This document shows positions 34,890 to 45,670 of a DNA stretch of 64,000 bases, in pieces. Origin of the DNA: Histoplasma ohiense. Taxonomy: Eukaryota; Ascomycota; Eurotiomycetes; Onygenales; Ajellomycetaceae. Position 1 is the stretch's first letter. The number at the start of each line of letters is the position of its first letter. The notes under the pieces are model-generated. The model made no database searches, was not told the DNA's origin, and saw only the letters and a program-made list of their open reading frames with translations. A program made the position numbers and the translations under genes. The DNA is taken from the NCBI GenBank assembly GCA_017607445.1, contig JAEVHH010000001.1:3782001-3846000 (forward strand), in the 5' to 3' direction.

Positions 34890-35977
34890 TTATGTAGCAT
34901 TAGCACTGTGGTTGGATTGACTATCTCTAGAGAAAATCGCGGTTTGTGTCATCATACCAGAGTCGGCAGATCGTTCACCAGACATCTCCGCGGATGAGCT
35001 CAAGGCCTGGATGGTGGGGTTTTCGCTCACTGTGTGTGAATTGATAAGACCCAAGTCTGGTAAGGGAGCTAGAAGATCCCAATTATGATATAGTAGCTTC
35101 CGCATAAGCTCGTCGTCATCGAACCCTATGTTGTCTGACACAGGGTTTAACAGCTGTGAAGGCTGGAAAACCCCATCTCCTAGAATATCTCGTTGGGCGA
35201 TGCTGCAGTTGGCGGACGGTGGTATCTCCGGGGTTTGATCCTGAATTGGAACGTTCGGTGCTTTGCCCGGCTGCTGTGCTTCAGGCTGTAGTTGTCTACG
35301 AATGTGCTTAAGAGTTAGCATAAAACTAGAGGGACGTATTGAGGTGAGACATACTGGCTAAGGGTTTGAACCTTCTCATGTTTATCATTCTGTTTACCAT
35401 GTTGACAGTTCCTTTTGGACGGGCTATTGTCAAATCTCACGATATATTGGTGTTTGCGTTTGACAGGTGATGACGCTTGGGGTTGTTCCAGCATATTGAA
35501 CATCGACATTGATGCTTCAGCAGCAGGACCTCAGTCTTCAGTTTTAAGATCATTGAGGCATTCTTCTTCAGCTCTGTAGCATGCTTGGTTTGTAGCCTAG
35601 TATTCCACATCTTCAGAAGGTGCATTTCTTCTTGTAGATCTCTGATCTTCTTGGACTCTGCTTCAAATATGGTGTGAATTTCTTGATTTGCTGTTTCCTA
35701 TTTTATTATCAGCAAAGAACGAGTCCAGTTGTGAGAGAAAGATCTTTACCAGAACTGCTTTCAAGTTGAGTATTTTGCATTTCTTCAGTGGCTGTGATGT
35801 TGCGGATGTGGAGAAATCGAGGAGCGCTGAGTCATTAAACAGAGCCTCATACTCTGGGAGGCTGTAGTCCACAATGCGTCTCTTTCTCCGTAGCTCTTGC
35901 TCTCGCGGTGGGGACTGAGATGTCCCTGCTGTATTGTCGACAATGGTGCTGCGGGGTTCGGATTCAGTAGAAGCCAT
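34890..35977 (-). CDS. Coiled-coil protein, island gene, incomplete model
   Basis: The ATG at 35977 opens 76 codons that splice at 35750 (GTAAAG) to 35697 (AAATAG) in phase 0. The N-terminal part is charged with a basic patch (ELRRKRRIVDYSLPEYEALF). The second exon is a clear heptad coiled coil (ESKKIRDLQEEMHLLKMWN). A third piece, in another frame, covers 35509-35400 (KRKHQYIVRFDNSPSKRN), and the last 35300-34890 is acidic and Ser/Pro-rich (FDDDELMRKLLYHNWDLL). The overall plan, a basic patch plus coiled coil plus acidic tail, is like a small transcription regulator, but I recognise no bZIP consensus. The change of frame near 35525 has no obvious intron; it is either a missed exon border or a 1-nt lesion. 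Function unknown. Confidence 0.5.
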
Positions 35978-36890
35978 GGCTGAACACGCTTGTTGATGTT
36001 GGGTCGCCTTGGAGGCAATGCAAATAGGAGCCCTCAGTGGGTTTCTTGTGGCAGTGGATGAAGAGTGGAAAACAAATTGAAATAAAGATGGAGGCCCGGG
36101 GGGGTGGGGAAGGCCATATTTATACCCAAAAACTGAAGAAAAGGTCACAGGATTTTACCTCTCCTGTTGACGTATAGCCTTGCGAATTGGGATGGTGGAA
36201 AGGGGCGCAGGACATTGCTCTAGCTGCCAATCAGCTGGATGCAGGCGATGGTTAGGAGTGAGAGGAACAATGGATCTGGAACAGATAGTTTTATTGCAAT
36301 TCAGAAGTGAGGAAACTAGTAGCCCCTCAATCAAGTCTGATCCATCTTTGGACACCATAATATTTTCTTGGATCAAGATCTACATGGTATAGAACCTTTC
36401 CGATTTCAGGACATAGGTCGGAGTCGCAGGAAATATTATACTCAGTTGATGTGAGAGGTTCAGAAAGCCATCTTTTGCAACTGTGATATTTCAAGCAAGG
36501 CCTTTCTGGACGAAGCTTTGCTGGGCACAGATGCTTGCAGTTTTCCTTAGAATCAAGGCTGCAAGAAAGAAAACGACGACCATGCCGCACCTTGAACTCT
36601 CTTGAGAATCAAGAATGTCCGATCTTCTTCAAGCCCCATACAGATCGAGACAGGGTCATTCCTATCTCTTTATGCTTGCGGATAACCAGCCAAACCAGGA
36701 AATGATGAAAAATGAGCAGAAATCACAGGATGCCAAGTGGAGTAGGCATTTTTGACATGCATGTAACAAGGCGTGTAACAAGGCAAACAGTTCATATGGC
36801 CCTTCTCTTTGCATAAGAGAGTTCATAGGAAACAGCTTGATTATCCGGGCTGTATAGTCATTTTCTCTCTGTTTAGTTGCGCGCATGGCA

Positions 36891-37170
36891 CCTTGCATGC
36901 GCAGTTTTGGCACCAGCGCCTCTGGATTCCGGGGTTGATCAATGGAGAAATTCCAGATGTGATCCAGCTGCTGTTGTAGCCACAAATTTGTTACTGCAGG
37001 GACTATATTGGGTATGTGACAAGGCATTTATGAAATCGCCAAAGAGTTGCCTAAATAGATAGGCGAACCATTTGCGAACGCTGGGAAGCACCAGTTGCAA
37101 TGGGCCTTCCAGCTGGTATAGTTTCCTAGGTCAACTGTAAGGCACCGGTGCCAAAATTGCGCATGCACGG
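36891..37170. repeat. 280-bp foldback with 31-bp imperfect terminal inverted repeats
   Basis: The arms at 36891-36921 and 37140-37170 (inverted) match at 27 of 31 positions; three of the four mismatches are transitions. The shared core is TGCATGCGCA-TTTTGGCACC. The spacing and arm length fit a small MITE-like element. No clean target-site duplication was seen. Confidence 0.5.
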
Positions 37171-37341
37171 AGAGCGCATGCGGTCTAAATGACCTCATGC
37201 AGCTGGCTACCAGGAGCAACTTCTCCAGGTGGGAATTAATGGCTTGCAATGGGAGCTATCCCGATTCCAGTGGTGGATTTTTCATCTCTGCGCGACTTCC
37301 TGGACGATGACTTTTGACGGATGTCAAGCGACCCCAGGTAG

Positions 37342-37382
37342 GGTAGAAAATCAAACAGGTGACGTCATCCCCGCCCAAACTT
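37342..37382 (+). repeat. Duplicated segment, short copy
   Basis: Same orientation and ends as 33494-33560 but without the 27-base internal piece; one substitution and one single-base gap in the right half. The two copies lie 3.8 kb apart and bracket two island genes. Confidence 0.8.
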
Positions 37383-37566
37383 CCGAGACTCTACGGAATA
37401 TGTGGAGCCCAAAATTAGGGGAAATTCCTAGCGACACACGTGACTCAGGGGTAACTTGTATTACCTAACCCTCTGATTTAGCGCCTGTGCGTGCTATATA
37501 TACAATTTTTTAGAATGAAAGTCGGCTGTTCTTCCTGTTCTTCAAAGTGCATTCAAACGGACCACC

Positions 37567-39201
37567 ATGCTAGGGACGCGGCGTCTACTTCGCGAGGAAA
37601 TTACTTACTCATCTGCTAAAGATAGAGAAGTCAATATTCTTCACCGCTTAAGCTATCCCAGCCAGGAAACTCAATTCTTCACCCTTCTCAATAACAGGCG
37701 CAGCTGGATTAGAGCAATTGTTGCCCATCACTTGAACCTATCGTCTGATGCATGCCATGTTGCCGATGTAGACAACTGGCTCCATGGAAGCTTTAATGTA
37801 TGTATTCCAGTCACTATTGTTAACTGGAAAGGAAAGCTGCAGCCTGGAGAACGTGTCCTACTTCGACTTCCTCTGCCATATCGTGTTGGCGAGACTTTTC
37901 GGCCAGGAAATGCGGACGAAAAAGTTCGATGTGAGGCAGGTACTTATGCCTGGCTGGAAGACAATTGTCCAGATATACCAATTCCGCGACTGTATGGCTT
38001 TGCAATGTCCACAAGCGAAACTGTATGTGTGCAGCCTAACTCTTTTTCATAAGTGACTAACCTGGGTATTCAGTTTACTCATATCGAAAACTTACCTCCT
38101 TTCACCCGCTGTATACACTTTCTACGTCGCCGTCTACTGTCCATGCTTGGTCACCCAGTTCCTTCGCAGTATGTCCGTAACCAGAGGGAGACATTTGCTG
38201 GTCAGGAATTAGACATTGGCTATTTGCTGATTGAGTATGTTGAAGAAGCAAAAGGGAAAATGCTATCAAACACCTGGATTGAGAAGCAAGATGATATGAA
38301 GTTACGAAGCAATCTCTATCATGATCTTAGCCGGATATTCCTGAGACTTGCAAACACTCCTCTCCCAAAAATTGGATCTTTTGTTATAGATAATAATGGA
38401 TTCCTACGCCTAACAAACCGACCTCTTTCTCTTGGCATTCAAGAATTAGAGAATGAGGAAATTCCAACTGATATGCCGCGAGATTACACCTATTCTACTG
38501 TTGATTCTTATGTTGTGGACACTCTTTCACTTCATGATAACCGGCTTCAACATCAACCAAATGCAATAAACGACCTGGCGGACTATATCTACCAAACATC
38601 AGCCCTGACAGCAATGCGAGCAATTTTTCCATTATTCTTTCGCCGAGATCTCCGCCGCGGACCATTCACTTTTATGTTGACTGATCTTCATCAAAGCAAT
38701 ATTTTTGTTGATGAAGCCTGGCATATTACCTCACTTGTTGATATGGAATGGGGATGCTCTTTACCTGTTGAGATGGTTCAACCTCCTCACTGGCTTACAA
38801 ACAAGGGTGTGGATCAGATAGTGACTGAGGAGTATGAGAAAGCTCGAGTGGAATTTATGACCATCTTGACAGATGAAGAAGAGCGAGGTGACAGTGCTAG
38901 CAACACAATTAAACTATCAGTCATCATGAACCAGGCTTGGGAGATGGGGACATTCTGGTATAGCCTCGCCCTGTCCAGCCCAACTGGGCTTTTCGCACTT
39001 TTTGACAAAAAACTCCAACCAAAACTAATTGAGAAATGTCCCGATCATGGTGCGTTTCACCAAATTATGCCATGGTACTGGACACAGGATATAGTGAGCA
39101 TTGTAACACGCAAGCTAGCGGACAGAAAGGATTATGATGCCCGACTTCGGCAAGCATTTGAGGAAGACACTCACACAAGTCAGAATTTCGGCGACTCCTA
39201 A
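37567..39201 (+). CDS. APH-type phosphotransferase (protein kinase-like fold)
   Basis: Exons 37567-38022 and 38074-39201 join in phase 0 across a 51-bp intron (GTATGT, GTGACTAAC branch, TTCAG) into 527 residues. Fungal members of this family carry the aminoglycoside/choline kinase fold and usually have unknown substrates. An N-lobe GSFNVCIPV nucleotide loop (the canonical Gly-rich turn), LLRLP with an Arg instead of Lys, and an E-containing helix near EAGTYAWLED are seen. The catalytic loop is LTDLHQSNIFVD (D356, H358, N361) and the metal site is LVDMEW (D375). The catalytic Asp is preceded by Thr rather than the usual His-Gly. Family copies are expanded in Onygenales and many sit in variable regions. 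It follows the DUF3435 gene in the presumed cargo, on the opposite strand. Confidence 0.85.
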
Positions 39202-39205
39202 TTTG

Positions 39206-39430
39206 TCACTGCCCGGTTTCCTTGCTTGAACCTGTCTGGTTCTGCTCTCTGAGTGCTATATGAATAGCTTCCTCAAGAGCGAGCTTTGCTTTTTCATTCT
39301 TAATCTTTTCTCGCTTATCTATTGCAGCCTTGGCCGAAGAGCTGAGCAATTGGAGAGTCTTCACATCCGCCTTCATACCAACCATTGCCTCCTTGCCCTT
39401 CGCCTGGTCCGGTTCAGATTTATCGGTCAT
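39206..39430 (-). CDS. Small Lys/Glu-rich helical protein, hypothetical
   Basis: A 74-codon frame starting at the ATG at 39430, directly downstream of an in-frame TAG. The product is Lys/Glu/Ala-rich and looks like one long helix (AAIDKREKIKNEKAKLALEE). Its stop lies four bases from the stop of the convergent APH-type gene. No family recognised; codon pattern alone is the support, so it may be spurious. Confidence 0.35.
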   Translation of the reverse strand: MTDKSEPDQAKGKEAMVGMKADVKTLQLLSSSAKAAIDKREKIKNEKAKLALEEAIHIALREQNQTGSSKETGQ

Positions 39431-41800
39431 TTCCAACTAAGCTGCCCATACTTTTAATGTCAGTAACAATGCTTCTTTAAACCATGAATGAAAGATCATC
39501 GTACAATCAGGATGAACAATTGTCCGTGTTTGATAATAGTTGGGTGCGTGAGGTGGAAATAACAACTCGTAGTGGGGAACACGGTAAGGCATTTATAGAG
39601 ATAATTGCCCCATCCCTGCTTCTCCTGTTAGGCCATAAATATATTAGGCAGCCGCAGGAAACGACATCTATTCCTAAGGATTTGTTCCAGCCTTGTACCA
39701 GAGTCTGGTCATGCCGAACTTCTTGAGTACCGGTTGAGTTCGCAATTGTTGTGGACGGATTTACAACTTGACATACTTAATAATGGTCACAAGGCGCCAA
39801 CGCCGCACGTTAAAGAGTAGGGGCGACGCACTTTTAATGGGGTTCATCGAGTTCCAAGGTGCCACGCCGAGCTGTTTTTCCGGTCGGGCACCGCGATCGA
39901 GTGTACGGCGGCCACGCGACTTCTCCCTGGATTACATTATGAACTAAGCTCTTTCAGCTCTTTCATGCGTAAATGCGTCATTTTGAGACGACATGCCCCG
40001 CCAAATTTTTCTCTCTATTTTTTTCTTTTTCCAGTCGCCGCAAGCACTTTGAGAATGCGATAATTACTAAGGAGCAATGTCACAGTTAGTCCATCCAGGC
40101 TGAAACCTGAAACAGTGCTCTCTTGCCAGAAATTTCCTGGCAAGTCTGAACGCTTGTAGAACACCGGTCGTTGAAGTAGAAGTGCTGCACGACTTATGCG
40201 ATCTCGATGAGTATATAACAGATGTGTTGTCAGCAGCCCTCTCAATCGTGTGGAGAGCAAGAGGATGGTATCATTCAATCTGTTCATCAACAATTGCTGC
40301 CCTGCGTGTTGTCGGAGAGTCTTTACCAGACAGAGCGCGTATGGTAATGCCAGAGGTCCATCAACTCTACACTCGGAGAATGCGCGAAAGACACTGTGTG
40401 GCTTGTGCAGCTCCGAAGTATGAGCCTTCAGATACTCCAGCCGCTCTTGAAGTACAGGCTCTGAGATGAAAACAATGAAAGCCAAGGGTGCATTTTCATC
40501 GCCGCGACATATCTATTTAGAATTAGCATTGGTGATGTCAATTCCATTTGTATTCCATACATCACCATGGATATCAGAACAGTCTGAGTAGCAATTAGCT
40601 TCATCAATCAAGTACAGGTTATAGCTGGATGAATGGGACTGGAGATCGCCAGCCTCATCATTGAGAGTAGATTGAAACAGGGGCTTGCCGTCACCGGTTG
40701 TGAGATTATCCTTGCCTACGTTAGCTGAGCTCTCCTTAAGTAGGTGAAGAATAGCAGACTCACCATGGCAAGAGAGATCCCACTTTGTAGATCCACGGAC
40801 CGTAGGTACGGGGAAGTTGGATCCTTATATGGCAATGGGCGTGAGCCGGAGACACCGTTGTATTGTGTTGGAGCTGATGGGTTTTCTTGTGCTGGATCTG
40901 TTTCCCTTCCAAAAGCTTTATGCTGTCTCTTTACAAAACCGGACGCTGCCTGGCTGGGGTCAAGAATCTGTACGGTGTTGGGGGACGGCTTCCCCCTATA
41001 AGTATACCACACTATGGGGACAATGGGTCTAGACTTTGGAACTGAGGAAAACAATCTTAGTAGCTCTGTTAACTCAAATTTAGTCACATAATGCTAATAA
41101 TCCAATCAGTTAGACAAGAATGAGTGAAAATTGTACTGGAATACTGGCGACAAGGCGCCCCGGTTGTGCCTCTCAGACACGGACCACCGTTGTGGAGTAT
41201 GCATTTTTAGCGTCGTTATTTCAACAACAGATTGGAAATGATGGCCTGCTTCTAGAGCGCTGATGATGTCCTCTGTTGTGACCATCGCCGGTATACCAAC
41301 TCGAGGGGAACCTGAGAAATTATAGAGAACGCCGACACAACCGCAGCCCACATACGCATCCGTTGTGACGGGCACATTGTAAGCGTAGAAGGACTCAAGA
41401 TCATGCCTGGTTGATATTACCTGGAGATCGGACTGGACCGGCTCAAAGACAGCCTTTTGCAGGAGTTCCCGCCGAACTTCGAGTGCGTCAAGCATCTTTG
41501 CAGGACCATACAAGGCATTCTTGCGGAAGGACATGTTCCGGGTAGCCCCGCACCGCCGGCCGGCATCTCCCTCCTGAACCTTCCATTTTGATTTTGGTCG
41601 GGTCTTCCGGGGCACATGCTGTCCGCTTCGCTATCTGCACATAATGGGCATGTTCCTCTTCTGAGTGTTTTGAACTATGATCAATCGTAGCTCTTCCATT
41701 TCTATTAAGGGACTTTATACATTTTCAAGCACAGAAAGAAGCAGGAGAATGACGATGATGGTGACACTGAAGCGCACATACGAAGCAAGAAGGAGCTTCC
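39431..41800. other. Island interior, unresolved open frames
   Basis: About 2.4 kb next to the 3' end of the recombinase gene. Two minus-strand frames stand out by length: 41615-41106 (169 codons, mixed composition, no motif) and 40485-40015 (156 codons, Leu/Arg-rich). I recognise neither and could not join them. They may be exons of a decayed or unknown gene. Confidence 0.4.
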
Positions 41801-44046
41801 TCATGCACCAGGGAGTAGAATGCCATGTACAGTTACAATGTGATTATAGAAATATATTTTGGAAACCAAAGGCATCTTGCAATCAGGGTAGTGACACTCT
41901 ACTTGCTTCGAAAAGTCTCTGTTTGCCAGATGCACATCATCAATGTGATTCTTTAAGGCATACTTGCTGCTGAAGGTGTATTGCTGTGCTGCTGGGTGAT
42001 AATCCAGGTTGCCTAAACAGTCAGGGCACTGCAAATCTGTCGGGCTCTGGGTTGGAAAGTTGGCTGGGAAGGGCTTATCCCGTGCCAGCTCTGTAGGGAT
42101 GATCTTGGACGCCAGGTGCTTGGGCATGTGGAGGTGATGGAGAGCAAGATGAAGTTCCAGGGATTGAATACAATCCTCGAGTAACTGCAACTCAGAGACA
42201 GTGCTTGCATCCCAGTTTTGAAAGTCAAGGTCAGCTAATTCCTTCCATTCTGGAAGGACCAGAGATGTATCTGGAACAAAGCTAGTGTCCTGGCTGTGAT
42301 AATTTTTCTCAATGATATTGTTGCTGACATTTTCAAAGAAGTCATGGTATGCCTTTTTAAAGACTTTCTTTTGCAATTTCTTCCATCTGAATCGAATTTG
42401 CTGACCTAGCCTATGGTACCTGCAAACTTCTGTGTCTCGTGCATTCTTTAACTGTCCGTACTGTGCAATGAGATCATTTCGAAGACACTGGTGTTTGTTC
42501 TTTAATTCCCCCAGCTTCATATCTTTCTTGACTGTTTTCTTCTGATCATCATTTAGATGTTTTGGAGCAGAGGGGTCATGAGTAAGATCTGAATGGCAGG
42601 AGAGTTTGATCAGAGCATCTTTGGCTGCTGTTTCAAGGAACACCGACTGCGTATCCATATCCACACATTGATTGACATATTCCCGGAAGATATGACTCCC
42701 TGCATGACCCATCATATGATTTCTCCGATGTTCGGTTGTATTCCCTGCATAGCGGCACATGTCAGAAACTATACATATCCTCTAGCTACCGGGGTGAACC
42801 AACGGTCGAAATGCGCCGCAGCTCCCTTTCTGTACTTGTATGCTGAACCCGGATCCTCAAGACCCGCGTCTATACATAACTTCTTCTCATCCTCTCCAAA
42901 TTGAACTGCTGTCAGAGCCCTTGTTGGATGAGTAGTCCAGTTTCCATGTGCGTCACGGACTCCAGGTCGGAACACAGGTATGTCCCTCGTGGAAGCTTTA
43001 AAATGGATCGGTGTGCTTTTTCTGTGTGCTGGCACTTTGGTATGATGCCAGATATCTCGAGGCTCCTTGATATGCTCACTGCTGAAGGCCTGGTCCATAA
43101 ATGCAAACTCTATTATATCCTGAATGACACAGAATGCTAGGTTATCATTTCGTTCAGTGTATGTAAAGATTGGACTGGAGATAAAAGATCAGTTCTAAAT
43201 TCAAAAGATGAGTCAGCGGTAGAACTTACGGCTTGCCCTTGTTCCACTTGCCTTTGTTCAGTCGATGTGTCACCCTCATAAGAAGAACCTGACAGGATGG
43301 ATATTCGGGGTCTGTAACCATGAAGAGTTCAATATCTCCCCAGCGAAGGGCATCATTCGTCCTGCAGTATCCTGAGCTTTCAAGGAGGGTTCCTGAGCGT
43401 GCAGCTGTTGCTGTCATCATCTTCCATATTGTCCCATGCTGGCTTCTCTGTCTTTGTGTTGGAAAGAATACTACAGATAGGGCTGCGGCATGATGTAAAA
43501 GATAGAGAAGGGAATCTGCGTAGCAAGGTGGCTGAGACTTAACTAGCTCACATAGGCCGTATTCGATTTTGATTATAGTACAGATGAGCTGCAGGAATAG
43601 TGAGATATGGCTATTGAATCCACAACATAGGTAGACAGTAGACATACCTCCTTTGTCTTGCGCTTTATATTATAGGGGAAGTCTTTGTTCATCTCATAGC
43701 AATAATATATCCTCCAGAAGCGAACCAGCACAAGGAAGCCTGATAGGGATTCCACATTATGCTCGTCAAGGTACCAGCGTAGAAAGGCCTCAACAACATT
43801 CATCGTCAAATTCTCCATCCAGTAGTGTGGAATGGGTGGATCAAGCTCCTCCTCGACGAATCTAAAGGAATAAGTAAACAATTAGAAGGACAAGAGAGCT
43901 ATGTAAACTTACCTTTTATAGCAGTTTCCCACCCGCCGCATGCTAACTTTTGTTGAATTCTCAAGATCTGGCTTGACATCTCGGGGTGGACCGTGGACGA
44001 TCTTCATATAATGGCCCTTGCGTTTTTCGATTTGAGGTTTGTTCAT
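41801..44046 (-). CDS. DUF3435 tyrosine recombinase, Starship captain-like
   Basis: Five exons, 44046-43913, 43861-43648, 43588-43230, 43174-42804 and 42744-41801, join with matching phases into 673 residues and one stop. Most donors are GTAAGT or GTATGT; the last is GTTGGT with a CTGAC branch. The fold of the tyrosine recombinases is visible: the first catalytic Arg in TATAARSGTLLESS (R180), a YKYRKGA segment (Y348-x-x-R351), MMGH (H373) and FREY (Y382, likely nucleophile). VFFPTQRQRSQHGT and ALRWGDIELF are typical of DUF3435. The C terminus adds two zinc-finger-like units (C599-C602-H626-H631 and C643-C648-H661-H666). DUF3435 proteins are the captains that mobilise Starship elements and are placed at the element's 5' end reading inward. 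Here inward is to the left, over the island genes. No inactivating lesion seen. Confidence 0.85.
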
Positions 44047-45670
44047 CTTGATAAGGCTCGGATCTTGGTGTTAAATAGAATAGAAGAACACGGTTTTGTA
44101 TGGGGATGAGAGAAAAGAAATTCATGTATATCCCATCTGGGATACGCACTCGGGGGCATAGTGGTATATATACCCAGCCATGGTGGATTGAAGGGCCACA
44201 TAAAATGTACCCAAGGCCACCACCAGTGCAATCAAATTAGGCGTCACCCAGAGTCACTCCGTACTTTCACGTAATACGCTGAGAAAATGACCGCTGAAAA
44301 GCATATGTTTTGGCCATTTTTGGTGTTAAAACTAGGCAGTGATGTCACGTCAATAGAGTGTTCTTAAGGTTCAAATCCGTACACTTTTGTGTTGAATCTC
44401 TTATCACATGCGTGTAAATTCGCCAATAACGCGGATTACCAGGCAATTAGAGCATCGCTTTATTCATCGTACAGAGTTCTTTCCATCTATCTATCCAAGA
44501 GTCCAGCCAAACATTGTCCGGTCCTTAGACTGGTTTGTTGATGCAGTTTGTTGTCCGCACTTCCTCCTTTTGAACCAATCTCGATGTCAAAAACTTCGCC
44601 AACAATGAATCCGGTCGTTCCTCTCCGTGACGATATATTAATCAAATTGAAAAAGCAACGGAGTATACTTTCCCGGCGTTCTGCCTCAAGGCTCTTCAGA
44701 CAGCTGGTTGTGCTGCAGCCGGTGGGCAAAAATCCCTGGCTTAAGTCGGAGATGCTGCCTTGAGGCTAGCTCTGGTGACGATTGGCTATGGGAAAGGAAC
44801 TTCAAGAGGTACGGCTAACCGTTATGCAGCTTAGCAATATAGATATATATATATATATATAGGGGCTTCGCCAGCTGAGCTTTAAATTCATCATTCCTAG
44901 GACAGATCGACAACGCATTAAGAACCAAAGCATCGAATTCTCATCTCGCTGATCAGGGCTTCAAGAGAGGCTTCGATGGATGTGTGTATCAAATCGGGGG
45001 GAGTCGACATTTCTATGAAAATGATGGCTACCGCAATCCAAGCCGTCCTTGGTGCTGTGTTTCTGGACTGCAACAAAAACATGTCCGTTTTCCTGGAAGT
45101 GATCGAGGTTTTGGATCTCTCTTGGAATTAAAATAAATTACTCCAAGGTAAGCGAAAAGAATTTCTTTTAGCGGATGTGTTGAAGACTACTTGCACATCT
45201 TGATATCCGCTTTACCTCAATCCCACTATTAGGCGAACCAACCAACCTTGGCCTACTAACTTGGTTATACAGGTATCGATCGCCAACTCCATATCCCGAA
45301 TGCAAATCTCACCAAATTTGTTGAAAGCCAATACGACTAACGTATGATTCGGAATGAGGTACTTGGGTAGAAATTGTAAATCAATTGGCGGCAGGAGTGC
45401 TGATCTCGTTGCGGGTGGGTGGGAAGCTAGCACGGATGAAGGGCGATAGGGGTGGTTGCTTGAGGAAATGATATTGTACCATTGACGATGATTCGGGGAA
45501 AACTTCCATTTGGGGCTCGTATTTCCCAATTCTAATATACTCAAGCAACTTGCAATGCACCGTTTCATGATGAAACCCGTTTCCTATCATCATAAGTTTT
45601 TATGACGATTGTTTTGTTAAAATTGAGGCATCATAAATAATAGGGTATCTAAAATGCACGTATAACATCG
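44047..45670. other. Captain upstream region and right edge of island
   Basis: About 1.6 kb upstream of the recombinase start. If this is an element's 5' end, the boundary should lie here, probably within a few hundred bases of 44046. Contains an AT microsatellite and a few meaningless open frames; no gene recognised. The STK19-like gene ends at the right. Confidence 0.5.
44841..44861. repeat. (AT)n microsatellite
   Basis: About nine AT units in the region upstream of the recombinase gene. Polymorphic by nature. Confidence 0.85.

Larger units (their letters stand above)
35978..37566. other. Island interior, no gene recognised
   Basis: About 1.6 kb. Several minus-strand frames (36327-36590, 36662-37027) are open but have no family signature and do not splice cleanly. 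Contains an imperfect 31-bp inverted repeat (36891-36921 / 37140-37170) and the short copy of a duplicated segment. The right end carries the promoter of the APH-type gene. Confidence 0.5.

Noticed and set aside
40015..40485. 156-codon minus-strand frame, possible gene
   Set aside because: No recognisable motif and no splice partners; a plus-strand frame covers the same DNA. Left as unresolved.
44487..45593. Short frames on both strands between the recombinase and STK19-like genes
   Set aside because: Overlapping, unconserved-looking and without splice structure.
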